From IMG/VR virus record IMGVR_UViG_3300017917_003570, positions 1 to 36,066 of that record: a DNA stretch of 36,066 bases, one strand, 5' to 3'. Below the pieces are notes generated by a model. The model did not search any database and was not told where the DNA came from. It saw nothing but the letters and a program-made list of their open reading frames with translations. The DNA is from a virus. The translations under genes and the position numbers were made by a program. Positions 17,601 to 22,892 of the stretch are shown piece by piece (within the stretch, counting starts at the first letter, position 1; each line of letters opens with the position of its first letter).

Positions 17601-17776
17601 ACATCGCGCTGCAAAATACGCCCTTCGTCTCGCTTTGGTATCTGCGCCCGGCGCTTGACTTCTTGATCCTGAACAGCCTGCGCGAGGGCCTGAGCCCGGG
17701 CTTCCTGTCCCGCCAGGAACGCGATCGCCTGCGCGACTATGGCCAGCGCCGCATCCTGTCCGCCACCGCCTATTGA
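14681..17776 (+). CDS. Very large internal virion protein (T7 gp16-like position)
   Basis: A 1,031-residue protein, mostly helical. Visible marks are Q-G-H-D-A-G-R-I with W-I-G-H-I-L-P-R-L-D near residue 220-235, a long coiled-coil stretch around 590-670, and T-R-P-G-T-V-T-G-E-L-L-R-A-L-T-Q-F-K-G near 830. A hydrophobic segment lies near 880-900. Related giants end the internal-protein block of T7-like prophages and are presumed to be ejected and to reach the inner membrane. There is no transglycosylase motif, as that is in the 8953 gene. The start follows the upstream stop by two bases. Confidence 0.75.
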   Translation: MAASPECVAAIVDASQGRMNDREAAELLRYMATLHQAEQARGDLPNLEARVRQRAAEDAERARVAAAVAQMHAAKSAVAYAQGLQDLRALRDQGLTWRKSMLAFLEGVIQPVTGGRASIARLAMANIARYTEAWNLAIVRSPELAKRMRDPDFGRLVTREMRELREGGQPGVTGDPAAQQLARVYADVAELARTDLNRLGATIGRLDGWSPQGHDAGRIVRVGPDEWIGHILPRLDLERSFPGADEALARRFLRDIYDEITTGVDRNGLTAETTGRAQTPANLANSLSRSRTLHFRDAEAALTYADRFGSDIHSAMLGHLTAAAKAAAQMERLGPNPRATLTRLLATLMREASQDKRLTPRQRQAQARALDPNNAHGSLASSWAEVSGLTAAPVSLTWARIGTMARTVQSMAKLGRAVVSSLGGDVATGAIAMRFEGMPLLRAWGENLRAAVPGRLSREQREIAAMLNAGMDGIRSRLLAQGMADDAPMGLISKTSAFFFRIQGMTAWQDLRKSGAAEMLSRWMGFNRDRAFDALPPKYRSILRQNGISAAEWDMIRGTARQIDGAHYVTPDMIAALPTRSFAGLAREGLEDLQKGMTERMARRSAADQAEAAWVRKRTERFEAELARAEQRMEAWSKQKGETAARQVAVIRQQMDQVRQRLSELAEFHEALAEGRTWVPATPEPEARRPGIRASEAYLHAATPPEHAVLRAEGEARARLDRLQRAIGRVRQEATRGDVAAMDAFDLAWRGKRAEIDEFIVRMQTRADQRAAATAAEQADWSPRAERVLEDARRRLELKLRGFFADEMGFSFVETDSASRRMALQGTRPGTVTGELLRALTQFKGWPIAFTNRIVGRTVTESGNRTPLDRMLSVAHVGELIATMAFVGYLSMTLKDLLLGYGPRDPTHPATLMAAMLQGGGAGIYGDFLFAEANRVQQHPTLTAAGPLAGAIGDLVKLFQAAREGDIRSGRALNIALQNTPFVSLWYLRPALDFLILNSLREGLSPGFLSRQERDRLRDYGQRRILSATAY

Positions 17777-17787
17777 GGAGCTGACGC

Positions 17788-19218
17788 ATGACCATCACCT
17801 CGATCCCGGCCGATGATCGCTATGAACGCTTTGTCGCCAGCGGCGGGCAGACTGTCTTCCCCTACAACTTCCCGATCTATGCCGATGCGGACATCACCGT
17901 CTCGCGCGAGCGGGCGGGCGTTGCCACCACCCTGGCCTATGGCACCGACTACACGGTGAGCGGCGCCGGCACCGACGCGGCCGGCAATGTCACGCTGACC
18001 GCCGGCGCCACCGCCGGGGACATCATCGTGCTGGCCGGCAGCCAGGCCGTGGCGCGCACCACGAGCTTCGCCAATGGCGGGGACTTCAATGCCGACGACG
18101 TGAACGCGGAATTCAACCGCCTGGTCATCGTGCTGCAGCAGCTGCTGAACGCGCAGAGCCGCACCATGCGCCTGCCGACGACCGACCCCGCGACCGTGAT
18201 GGAACTGCCGAAGAAGGCGGACCGGCTCGGCAAGGTGCTGGGCTTCGATGCGGTGACGGGCCAGCCCGCGGCCGTCGCGGCGCCCGGGCCATCGGGGCTG
18301 ATCACCTCGACCTTCATGGCGACCGTGCTGTCGGCGGCCGATGCGGCCGCGCTGCGCTCCGCCTTCGGCGCCACGGCGCTCGGCGATGCGCTGATCACCG
18401 CGGCGAACGCGACCGCCGCGGCAGCCGCCTTCGGGGGCGGCGCCGAGGTGGCCGCCTTCCTGGCTGCCGCCAGCGCCTCGGCCGCGCGCGGCGCGATCGG
18501 CGCGGCGCCGAGCGCGGCGCCCACCTTCACCGGCCAGGCGCGCATGGCAGCCGGCACGCTGGCGGCGCCGGCGCTGGCGCTCGGCGCGGCGCAGGATGGC
18601 TTCTGGATACCGACGGCCGGCGAGATCGGCATCGCATCGGGCGGCGCCGAAATGGCGCGCTTCCAACCCGCCGGCCTGAAACTGGGGGCCAATGCGACCG
18701 ACGCGCAGCACGCCATGCCGCGCCGCCAGGTCGGATGGGAAGTGATCAGCGAGAGCGTGTCCGCCAGCGCGCTGGCGACGGTGACCTTCGGTAGTCTGTC
18801 CACCAGCTTCCTGGCCTTCCGGCTGGAGATCGACGATCTGACGCCGGCGACCGCCAACCAGAACCTACAACTGCTGGTGTCCGACGATGGCGGCAGCACG
18901 TGGAAGGCAGCGAATTATTCCTGGGCAGCGAGCGGCCATGCCGTCGGCGTGGGCTACCAGTCCGGCGGATCGGGGTCGACCTCCGCTTTCCAGCTCAACC
19001 ACAACCCGCTGGGCAACACGGGCTTCGCGGCGAAGGTGGAGATCACCCAGGCGGGGCTGGCGAAGTGGCTGGGCGCCTACCTCAACAACACGCCGATCTT
19101 TTGTAGCGTGCAGGGCGGCGGACGCTATACGGCGGCGATCGTGATCAACGGGCTGAGGCTGATCATGTCGAGCGGCAACGTGGCGTCGCATCGGGTGCGG
19201 CTGCTGGGCCGCAGGTAA
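17788..19218 (+). CDS. Tail fibre protein
   Basis: A 476-residue receptor-binding fibre. The N-terminal 130 residues (Y-E-R-F-V-A-S-G-G-Q-T-V-F-P-Y, then V-N-A-E-F-N-R-L) match the virion-attachment domain of T7 gp17-like fibres. A long Ala/Gly-rich shaft (about 180-280) follows. The C-terminal part has S-D-D-G-G-S-T-W and ends G-G-R-Y-T-A-A-I-V-I-N-G-L-R, a beta-rich tip seen in several prophage fibres. GAGGAG lies at 17775-17780. It closes the late operon; attP begins a few bases after the stop. No variable-repeat/reverse-transcriptase system was seen. Confidence 0.85.
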   Translation: MTITSIPADDRYERFVASGGQTVFPYNFPIYADADITVSRERAGVATTLAYGTDYTVSGAGTDAAGNVTLTAGATAGDIIVLAGSQAVARTTSFANGGDFNADDVNAEFNRLVIVLQQLLNAQSRTMRLPTTDPATVMELPKKADRLGKVLGFDAVTGQPAAVAAPGPSGLITSTFMATVLSAADAAALRSAFGATALGDALITAANATAAAAAFGGGAEVAAFLAAASASAARGAIGAAPSAAPTFTGQARMAAGTLAAPALALGAAQDGFWIPTAGEIGIASGGAEMARFQPAGLKLGANATDAQHAMPRRQVGWEVISESVSASALATVTFGSLSTSFLAFRLEIDDLTPATANQNLQLLVSDDGGSTWKAANYSWAASGHAVGVGYQSGGSGSTSAFQLNHNPLGNTGFAAKVEITQAGLAKWLGAYLNNTPIFCSVQGGGRYTAAIVINGLRLIMSSGNVASHRVRLLGRR

Positions 19219-19230
19219 GGCCGGATCAGC

Positions 19231-19322
19231 GGGCCAGAGTTGGATAGCGCATTGAGCGCGCTCGTTTTCAGAGCGCACTCTTAATCAGCGGGTCCAAGGT
19301 TCGAGTCCTTGTGCGCCCACCA
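19231..19322 (+). other. tRNA-Lys(CTT) remnant carrying attP
   Basis: The 3' part reads as a good tRNA: anticodon loop CTCTTAA (CTT, Lys), variable region, T arm CAAGG/CCTTG around TTCGAGT, acceptor strand TGCGCCC and ACCA. Upstream, AGTTGGATAG resembles a D loop, but neither a D stem nor an acceptor 5' strand (GGGCGCA expected) is present, and a foreign hairpin (19258-19263/19271-19276) occupies the anticodon-stem region. So this is not a working tRNA. It looks like an attachment-site copy with a decayed 5' half. Confidence 0.75.
19277..19322 (+). other. attP core (identity to host tRNA-Lys 3' half)
   Basis: From the anticodon loop to CCA the sequence fits an intact tRNA-Lys(CTT) 3' half of about 46 bp, the usual crossover segment for a tyrosine integrase targeting a tRNA gene. 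Insertion would restore the host tRNA. The integrase gene begins at 24214 and ends at 22889, so about 3.5 kb of accessory genes lies between attP and int, more than is usual. The core edges are inferred because no host sequence is available. Confidence 0.75.
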
Positions 19323-19363
19323 TAATTTCCGGGGCTTTGTCCCGTGAACACCACAAGAACGAG

Positions 19364-19394
19364 AGTTGGACGTCCAACTAGCCGACAGTTGGAC
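19364..19394. repeat. AGTTGGAC repeats beside attP (possible integrase arm sites)
   Basis: AGTTGGAC occurs at 19364-19371 (+), 19372-19379 (-, forming a perfect 16-bp palindrome with the first) and 19387-19394 (+). The cluster is 42-72 bp from the attP core, a distance and arrangement that suit arm-type sites for the integrase N-terminal domain. The palindrome also spans the stop of the leftward 64-residue gene and could end that operon. Function is inferred. Confidence 0.45.
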
Positions 19395-19572
19395 GAGTTA
19401 GGGCCTCCCGCGCGATGCGTCCCGAGTGCGCGGTGATGAACGGATCTGCCAGGATCGCCCGCAGCGCACCCCGCAGGCTCTCGATCTGCATGGCAGCGGC
19501 GCGCTCTGCGGCCTGGTAGCCCAGCGCATAGGCGTCGGCGACCGGGTTTCCTGGGGTCGATTGCCGCGTCAT
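19378..19572 (-). CDS. Small unknown protein, end of leftward accessory operon
   Basis: A 64-residue, Ala/Arg-rich helical protein (A-D-A-Y-A-L-G-Y-Q-A-A-E-R-A-A-A-M-Q-I near the middle). Its ATG overlaps the stop of the gene upstream (ATGA at 19569-19572). The frame continues upstream, but the extension has no coding character. Proteins of this kind are common last genes in small phage operons; no function is known to me. Confidence 0.55.
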   Translation of the reverse strand: MTRQSTPGNPVADAYALGYQAAERAAAMQIESLRGALRAILADPFITAHSGRIAREALTRPTVG

Positions 19573-19853
19573 TGCCTCGCCACTCCTGCCGTCAGGAACC
19601 CGTGCCAGATGCCCTCTGCGTTGACCGAGGGCGAGAGTGTCGGCGCATCCTCGGGGCCGCTGAGTGTCCACGTCGCGCCGACGCCATTCCGCTGCGGGGC
19701 GATCGGGGCTTGCAGCGGGCACCGGCTGTCTCGGGGCCAGAAGTGCAACCACTTCACGCGCCCGTCGTCGGCGCGTGAATAGCAAAACTCGCCGGGCTCT
19801 AGGTCCACCCAATCGTCGGTGTCGCGGCGCAGGGCCAGCGGCGCGTCAGCCAT
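19569..19853 (-). CDS. DUF6527-like small protein
   Basis: A 94-residue protein. Its C-terminal pattern W-T-L-S-G-P-E-D-A-P-T-L-S-P-S-V followed by W-H-G-F-L-T-A-G resembles DUF6527, small phage proteins with W-x-F-x-G ... P-T-x-x-P-S ... C-H-x-F. The first Cys-His pair of the family is not clear here, so any metal site may be lost. The ATG at 19853 lies inside the end of the upstream gene (8-bp overlap). Function unknown. Confidence 0.6.
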   Translation of the reverse strand: MADAPLALRRDTDDWVDLEPGEFCYSRADDGRVKWLHFWPRDSRCPLQAPIAPQRNGVGATWTLSGPEDAPTLSPSVNAEGIWHGFLTAGVARQ

Positions 19854-20067
19854 CGCGGAGCCTCCGGGCCATCTGTTCCGTGGTGGGCCAGTCGGTGCCC
19901 GCCGCACCGACGCGGGCCTGCCCGATGGTGCGCCGCTCCAGCCGCGCGACGCGCTCGCGCAACTCTGTCACCGTGTCGATCAGGCGGCGGTATGTGTCCC
20001 CGGTCAACGCGCGGTCGCCGCCGCAGCACGGGCAGCGGGTCGTTGGCCGGTCATGCTCCGAGGTCAT
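19846..20067 (-). CDS. Small zinc-motif protein
   Basis: A 73-residue protein with C-P-C-C-G-G near residue 12, which could be half of a zinc site, then a coiled-coil-like helix (L-I-D-T-V-T-E-L-R-E-R-V-A-R-L-E-R-R). It overlaps the regulator gene upstream by 17 bases and the DUF6527-like gene downstream by 8. A role as a partner of the regulator is possible but only by association. Confidence 0.55.
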   Translation of the reverse strand: MTSEHDRPTTRCPCCGGDRALTGDTYRRLIDTVTELRERVARLERRTIGQARVGAAGTDWPTTEQMARRLRDG

Positions 20068-20422
20068 CGGGCGGGTCCTCCTCTCTCTCGCGCATCTTCG
20101 CGTAGGCCGTGGTGCTGCTCATGCCGAGGCGCTTCGCCGCCTGCGTCACCGGCAGGCCCTCCCCGCCCTCGGCTTCGTCCCGCACCAGGCGCAGCAGCTC
20201 GTCCACCACGTCCGGCGTGATCCGCGTCGCGCGGCCGCACATGGGGCCGGAAGGCTTTTCGGACGACTTACCGGACGCTTCGTCGCGTTCCAGCTTCTCG
20301 TCCACCGCCTGTCGGATGAACGCAGCCATCCGGTGATCGCCGACTAGAGCCGCGATCCGGCGACGCACGGCATCCGTCAGCCGGACGACGGTGGGCTTCA
20401 CGTTGAGCGTCGGCCTTCCCAT
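20051..20422 (-). CDS. Regulator with ribbon-helix-helix and helix-turn-helix domains
   Basis: A 123-residue protein. Residues about 12-47 (V-R-L-T-D-A-V-R-R-R-I, then M-A-A-F-I-R-Q-A-V-D-E-K-L) look like a CopG/Arc-type ribbon-helix-helix. Residues about 88-112 (L-P-V-T-Q-A-A-K-R-L-G-M-S-S-T-T-A-Y-A-K-M) are a helix-turn-helix of the resolvase/LuxR sort. Two DNA-binding modules in one small protein are uncommon. It heads the leftward operon and faces the methyltransferase across an operator-like repeat, so autorepression and control of both operons are likely. The ATG at 20422 has no clear ribosome site; an in-frame TTG 14 codons upstream (20464) behind GAGGG is possible. Confidence 0.68.
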   Translation of the reverse strand: MGRPTLNVKPTVVRLTDAVRRRIAALVGDHRMAAFIRQAVDEKLERDEASGKSSEKPSGPMCGRATRITPDVVDELLRLVRDEAEGGEGLPVTQAAKRLGMSSTTAYAKMREREEDPPDDLGA

Positions 20423-20437
20423 TCGCGAAGACGTAAC

Positions 20438-20506
20438 CGGTATCGGAAATCCTGCCAAGGAACCCTCATAAGCGATATCGGCTATTGATAACCGATACCG
20501 CTTATG
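20438..20506. promoter_or_regulatory. Operator-like inverted repeat between regulator and methyltransferase
   Basis: Two 15-bp arms, 20467-20481 and 20492-20506, are inverted copies with one mismatch, separated by 10 bp. A third half-site, CGGTATCGG, lies at 20438-20446, matching the right arm in inverse. All lie in the 97-bp gap between divergent genes. This suits a dimeric or two-domain regulator binding the common CCGATA element and controlling both directions. No well-matched -35/-10 pair is clear. Confidence 0.65.
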
Positions 20507-20519
20507 GTAGGCAAGGGGA

Positions 20520-21683
20520 ATGTCGTTGTCCGTCGGCTCCGTCTGTTCAGGCATTGGCGCACCGGAGTGCGCATGGGAGCCGCTGGGCTGGCGCTTCGCG
20601 TGGTCGGCTGACATTGAGCCATTCCCCAACGCCGTCCGCGCGCACCACTGGCCGCACGTCTCGAACTTGGGCGACATGACCGCCATCGCCGCCCGCATCG
20701 AAGCGGGCGAGGTCGAGGCGCCCGACGTGCTGGTGGGCGGCACCCCCTGCCAGTCCTTTTCCGTCGCCGGCCTTCGCAAGGGCCTAGCCGACGCCCGTGG
20801 CAACCTCGCGCTGGAGTTCATCCGCCTTGCTGATGCAATCGACGCTGTTCGACGCGCTGCTGGAAAGCCGGCTGCCTGGATTCTCTGGGAAAATGTCCCA
20901 GGCGTCCTCTCCGATGCCGGAAACGCCTTCGGCGCCTTCCTGGCGGGAATGGTCGGAAGCGATGCCGCCATCAGCCCGCGCGGACGGTGGACAGACGCGG
21001 GTGTGGTTCATGGACCCACGCGATGCGCCGCATGGCGCATCCTGGACGCCCAGCACGTCGGACTGGCTCAACGACGGCAGCGGGTCTTCATGCTCGCTCG
21101 CGGAGGTGCTGGAGCCTGGTCCGCCGCCGACGCGCTACTTCCTGTCATCCCGCGCGTGCGCTGGCATCCTGCGCCGCGCCGAGAAGCGCGGGAAGCAGTT
21201 GCCCGCCCAATTGCTGCGGGCTCTCCAGGCGGTAGTGGCTACCGCAACGACGCCGACACAGCCGACAACCTGATTGCGGCTTTCGGCGGCAACAACACCG
21301 CCGGGCCCATCGACGTGGCCGCCGCGCTCAACGCCTGCCCCACGGCCGCCGGGCGGCAGGACTTTGAGAGCGAGACGTTCATCACCGAGCTGGCGCCAAC
21401 CCTGCTCGCGAACGGAAAAGCCGCCGGCAGCGCGACGCAGCAGGATGCCGAGACGGAGCGGCCAGAGGGCGCCGCAGTCGGACATTTCATACCAGCCGCG
21501 ATGGCGGTGCGCCGCCTGACGCCGACCGAGTGCGAGCGGCTGCAAGGTTTCCCCGACGGCTGGACGGCCGTGACCTACCGCAACAAGCCCGCCGCCGACG
21601 GTCCGCGCTATCGCGCTCTCGGCAATTCCATGGCCGTCCCGGTCCTCGCGTGGATCGGGCGGCAGATCGAACTTTTCCGCTAA
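20520..21683 (+). CDS. DNA (cytosine-5) methyltransferase
   Basis: A 387-residue C5-MTase that transfers methyl from SAM to cytosine in a specific site. Motif I is V-C-S-G-I-G-A-P-E (residues 8-16). Motif IV is G-G-T-P-C-Q-S-F-S with catalytic C77. Motif VI is E-N-V (124-126), motif VIII Q-R-R-Q-R-V-F (184-190), and motif X G-N-S-M-A-V-P-V near the end, with L-Q-G-F-P-D before it. All needed motifs are present. As a lone phage enzyme it probably protects phage DNA from host restriction; no restriction partner is visible. An AAGGGG sits only two bases before the ATG. A second ORF is nested in another frame across residues 105-251. Confidence 0.92.
   Translation: MSLSVGSVCSGIGAPECAWEPLGWRFAWSADIEPFPNAVRAHHWPHVSNLGDMTAIAARIEAGEVEAPDVLVGGTPCQSFSVAGLRKGLADARGNLALEFIRLADAIDAVRRAAGKPAAWILWENVPGVLSDAGNAFGAFLAGMVGSDAAISPRGRWTDAGVVHGPTRCAAWRILDAQHVGLAQRRQRVFMLARGGAGAWSAADALLPVIPRVRWHPAPRREAREAVARPIAAGSPGGSGYRNDADTADNLIAAFGGNNTAGPIDVAAALNACPTAAGRQDFESETFITELAPTLLANGKAAGSATQQDAETERPEGAAVGHFIPAAMAVRRLTPTECERLQGFPDGWTAVTYRNKPAADGPRYRALGNSMAVPVLAWIGRQIELFR
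20833..21273 (+). CDS. Nested gene inside the methyltransferase (second frame)
   Basis: A 146-residue ORF lying wholly within the methyltransferase gene. Its product carries Y-F-L-S-S-R-A-C-A-G-I-L-R-R-A-E-K-R-G-K followed by Q-L-P, preceded by S-L-A-E-V-L-E-P-G. I recall that block from separate small phage proteins found with cytosine methyltransferases. So both frames appear to code. No strong ribosome site precedes the ATG at 20833; an upstream in-frame start at 20797 is possible. Function unknown, with a basic helical C terminus that could bind nucleic acid or the enzyme. Confidence rests on the motif, not on codon analysis. Confidence 0.55.
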   Translation: MQSTLFDALLESRLPGFSGKMSQASSPMPETPSAPSWREWSEAMPPSARADGGQTRVWFMDPRDAPHGASWTPSTSDWLNDGSGSSCSLAEVLEPGPPPTRYFLSSRACAGILRRAEKRGKQLPAQLLRALQAVVATATTPTQPTT

Positions 21684-21707
21684 ACCCCGATCCGCAGGAG
21701 AGCCTCA

Positions 21708-21953
21708 ATGCTGAAAGTTTGCCTGTCCATGAACGGCGGCGAAGGGTTCGTCGCGACGGTAGAGACGCAGGATGATGACGAGTTGTGGCTTCCCCTCTCG
21801 GATGACCACGAAGGCGATGCGGCCGGCGCGTGCCAGGAAGCCGCCCGCCTGCTCCGCGAGGCGGCAGCGCGGTTCGACTTGCTTGCCGCCGAACAGAAGC
21901 CGGTCCACGTCAAGACACACGCCCGCGTCAACGCGGCGCGCGTCTCTGTGTAA
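21708..21953 (+). CDS. Small acidic unknown protein
   Basis: An 81-residue protein with CAGGAG at 21695-21700, eight bases before the ATG. The N-terminal half is acidic (E-T-Q-D-D-D-E-L-W-L-P-L-S-D-D-H); the second half is an Ala/Arg/Glu helix ending in a short beta-like V-H-V-K-T-H-A-R-V. It is the second gene of the methyltransferase operon. The acidic charge hints at a DNA-mimic or protein-binding role, but this is speculation; I do not recognise the family. Confidence 0.65.
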   Translation: MLKVCLSMNGGEGFVATVETQDDDELWLPLSDDHEGDAAGACQEAARLLREAAARFDLLAAEQKPVHVKTHARVNAARVSV

Positions 21954-21976
21954 GCCAACCCCCGGAGGACCAAGCC

Positions 21977-22162
21977 ATGTGGCCCACTCATCCTGACGGC
22001 AGGAACAAGAAGATCGGCGAGATGACCAACGCCGAGCGCGACGCCGTGACGCGCGCCGCTGCGGCCCGGTTGCAGGCCGAAGCCGACGACCCAACCTCGA
22101 CGTTCCACCGCGCCTGCGCCGCGATCCTGACCGGACCCGCGTCAAGCCGGCCTGCCCGCTAA
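21977..22162 (+). CDS. Small unknown protein
   Basis: A 61-residue protein preceded by GGAGG (21964-21968) at good spacing. A basic start (M-W-P-T-H-P-D-G-R-N-K-K-I-G-E) leads into a helix (N-A-E-R-D-A-V-T-R-A-A-A-A-R-L-Q-A). No membrane segment or known motif. The three small genes after the methyltransferase each have their own strong ribosome site, in contrast to the overlap-coupled late genes. Confidence 0.6.
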   Translation: MWPTHPDGRNKKIGEMTNAERDAVTRAAAARLQAEADDPTSTFHRACAAILTGPASSRPAR

Positions 22163-22178
22163 ACCCCGGAGGCCCGCG

Positions 22179-22421
22179 ATGTCCCCAGCCCTTGACGCTC
22201 TCTGCCGGCAGAAGGCAGGCAAAGGAGACGACTGGAGCCCTTACGCATTCACCTGCATCCCTCGGGGCTCCGCAATGGCGACGCACGTCGAGATCACCGG
22301 GGCTCGCCACCGGCTCGCTTCGCGCGGCCCGCGGAAAGGCCAACGCATTTGGGGCAATGAAGACAAGGCGACCGTGATCCTGTCCCTCGACGAATACCGC
22401 TCCTGCTTTTCGTCCCACTAA
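22179..22421 (+). CDS. Small unknown protein, last gene of methyltransferase operon
   Basis: An 80-residue protein with CCGGAGG just before the ATG. The second half is basic and beta-prone (T-H-V-E-I-T-G-A-R-H-R-L-A-S-R-G-P-R-K-G-Q-R, then A-T-V-I-L-S-L-D-E-Y). An internal ATG at 22275 could give a shorter form. Function not recognised. It ends 9 bases before a strong bidirectional hairpin. Confidence 0.6.
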   Translation: MSPALDALCRQKAGKGDDWSPYAFTCIPRGSAMATHVEITGARHRLASRGPRKGQRIWGNEDKATVILSLDEYRSCFSSH

Positions 22422-22430
22422 TCCCGAAAC

Positions 22431-22470
22431 GCAAAGCGCCCGGCGAGGTAGCCCCCGCCGGGCGCTTTGC
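22431..22470. terminator. Bidirectional terminator between convergent operons
   Basis: A perfect 15-bp inverted repeat (22431-22445 with 22456-22470) encloses a 10-base loop. The stem ends in CTTTGC on the plus strand and has the same form on the other strand. It lies between the rightward methyltransferase operon (ends 22421) and the leftward integrase operon (ends 22489). It lacks a long U tract but is the strongest hairpin seen in an intergenic space here. Confidence 0.75.
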
Positions 22471-22488
22471 AATTCAGCGGCGCGCTGA

Positions 22489-22674
22489 TCAATCGTCCGG
22501 CACCAGCAGAACCTTGCAGCCCATAACGCGGACGCCGGCTTCGACAACCCGCCGCTCTTCGCGGGCTGACCTGGCGGCCGCCCGCAGCGCCTGCTCCACC
22601 TGCGCCTGGCGCTCGGCAATGGCGCGCTCGGATGCGACGCGCAGGCCGGCGATGAAATCGTCCGCGTAGCTCAT
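22489..22674 (-). CDS. Small helical unknown protein
   Basis: A 61-residue Ala/Arg/Glu-rich protein, almost all helix (A-I-A-E-R-Q-A-Q-V-E-Q-A-L-R-A-A-A-R-S-A), ending in a hydrophobic K-V-L-L-V-P-D-D. Its start overlaps the stop of the gene upstream (22671-22674). Last gene of the integration operon. No recognised family. Confidence 0.55.
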   Translation of the reverse strand: MSYADDFIAGLRVASERAIAERQAQVEQALRAAARSAREERRVVEAGVRVMGCKVLLVPDD

Positions 22675-22892
22675 GCCGGCGCCCAGTTAGGCAGCTTGGT
22701 CGGGTCGCCGCCGTCCGGGACTTCCAGACGCAGCTCGCGCACGGGCCGCCCTTCCGCGTCCCGGTCCCAATATTCGACGAACCGCCACTTCCGCCCGCCT
22801 AGAATTGCCGCTGTGCCGCGGGTGTAGTGCAGCGACGTGGTGCCGATGGTTTCCTGCCGACTGCTACCCGGAATATTGCGCACGACCTTCAT
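22671..22892 (-). CDS. Small unknown protein downstream of integrase
   Basis: A 73-residue, beta-prone protein (T-I-G-T-T-S-L-H-Y, then W-R-F-V-E-Y-W-D-R-D). Its ATG overlaps the integrase stop (ATGA at 22889-22892), so it is probably co-translated with integrase. No motif is recognised. Coupling to int might mean a role in recombination control, but nothing in the sequence proves it. Confidence 0.6.
   Translation of the reverse strand: MKVVRNIPGSSRQETIGTTSLHYTRGTAAILGGRKWRFVEYWDRDAEGRPVRELRLEVPDGGDPTKLPNWAPA

Noticed and set aside
17788-19218. A diversity-generating retroelement target in the tail fibre
   Set aside because: No reverse transcriptase gene and no template/variable repeat pair were found; the fibre end is an ordinary conserved tip.
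19231-19322. A full functional tRNA gene
   Set aside because: The 5' acceptor strand and D stem do not pair; only the 3' half is intact.
19364-19379. The 16-bp palindrome as a strong intrinsic terminator
   Set aside because: It leaves at most a 6-bp stem with a four-base loop and no U run; arm-site use is at least as likely.
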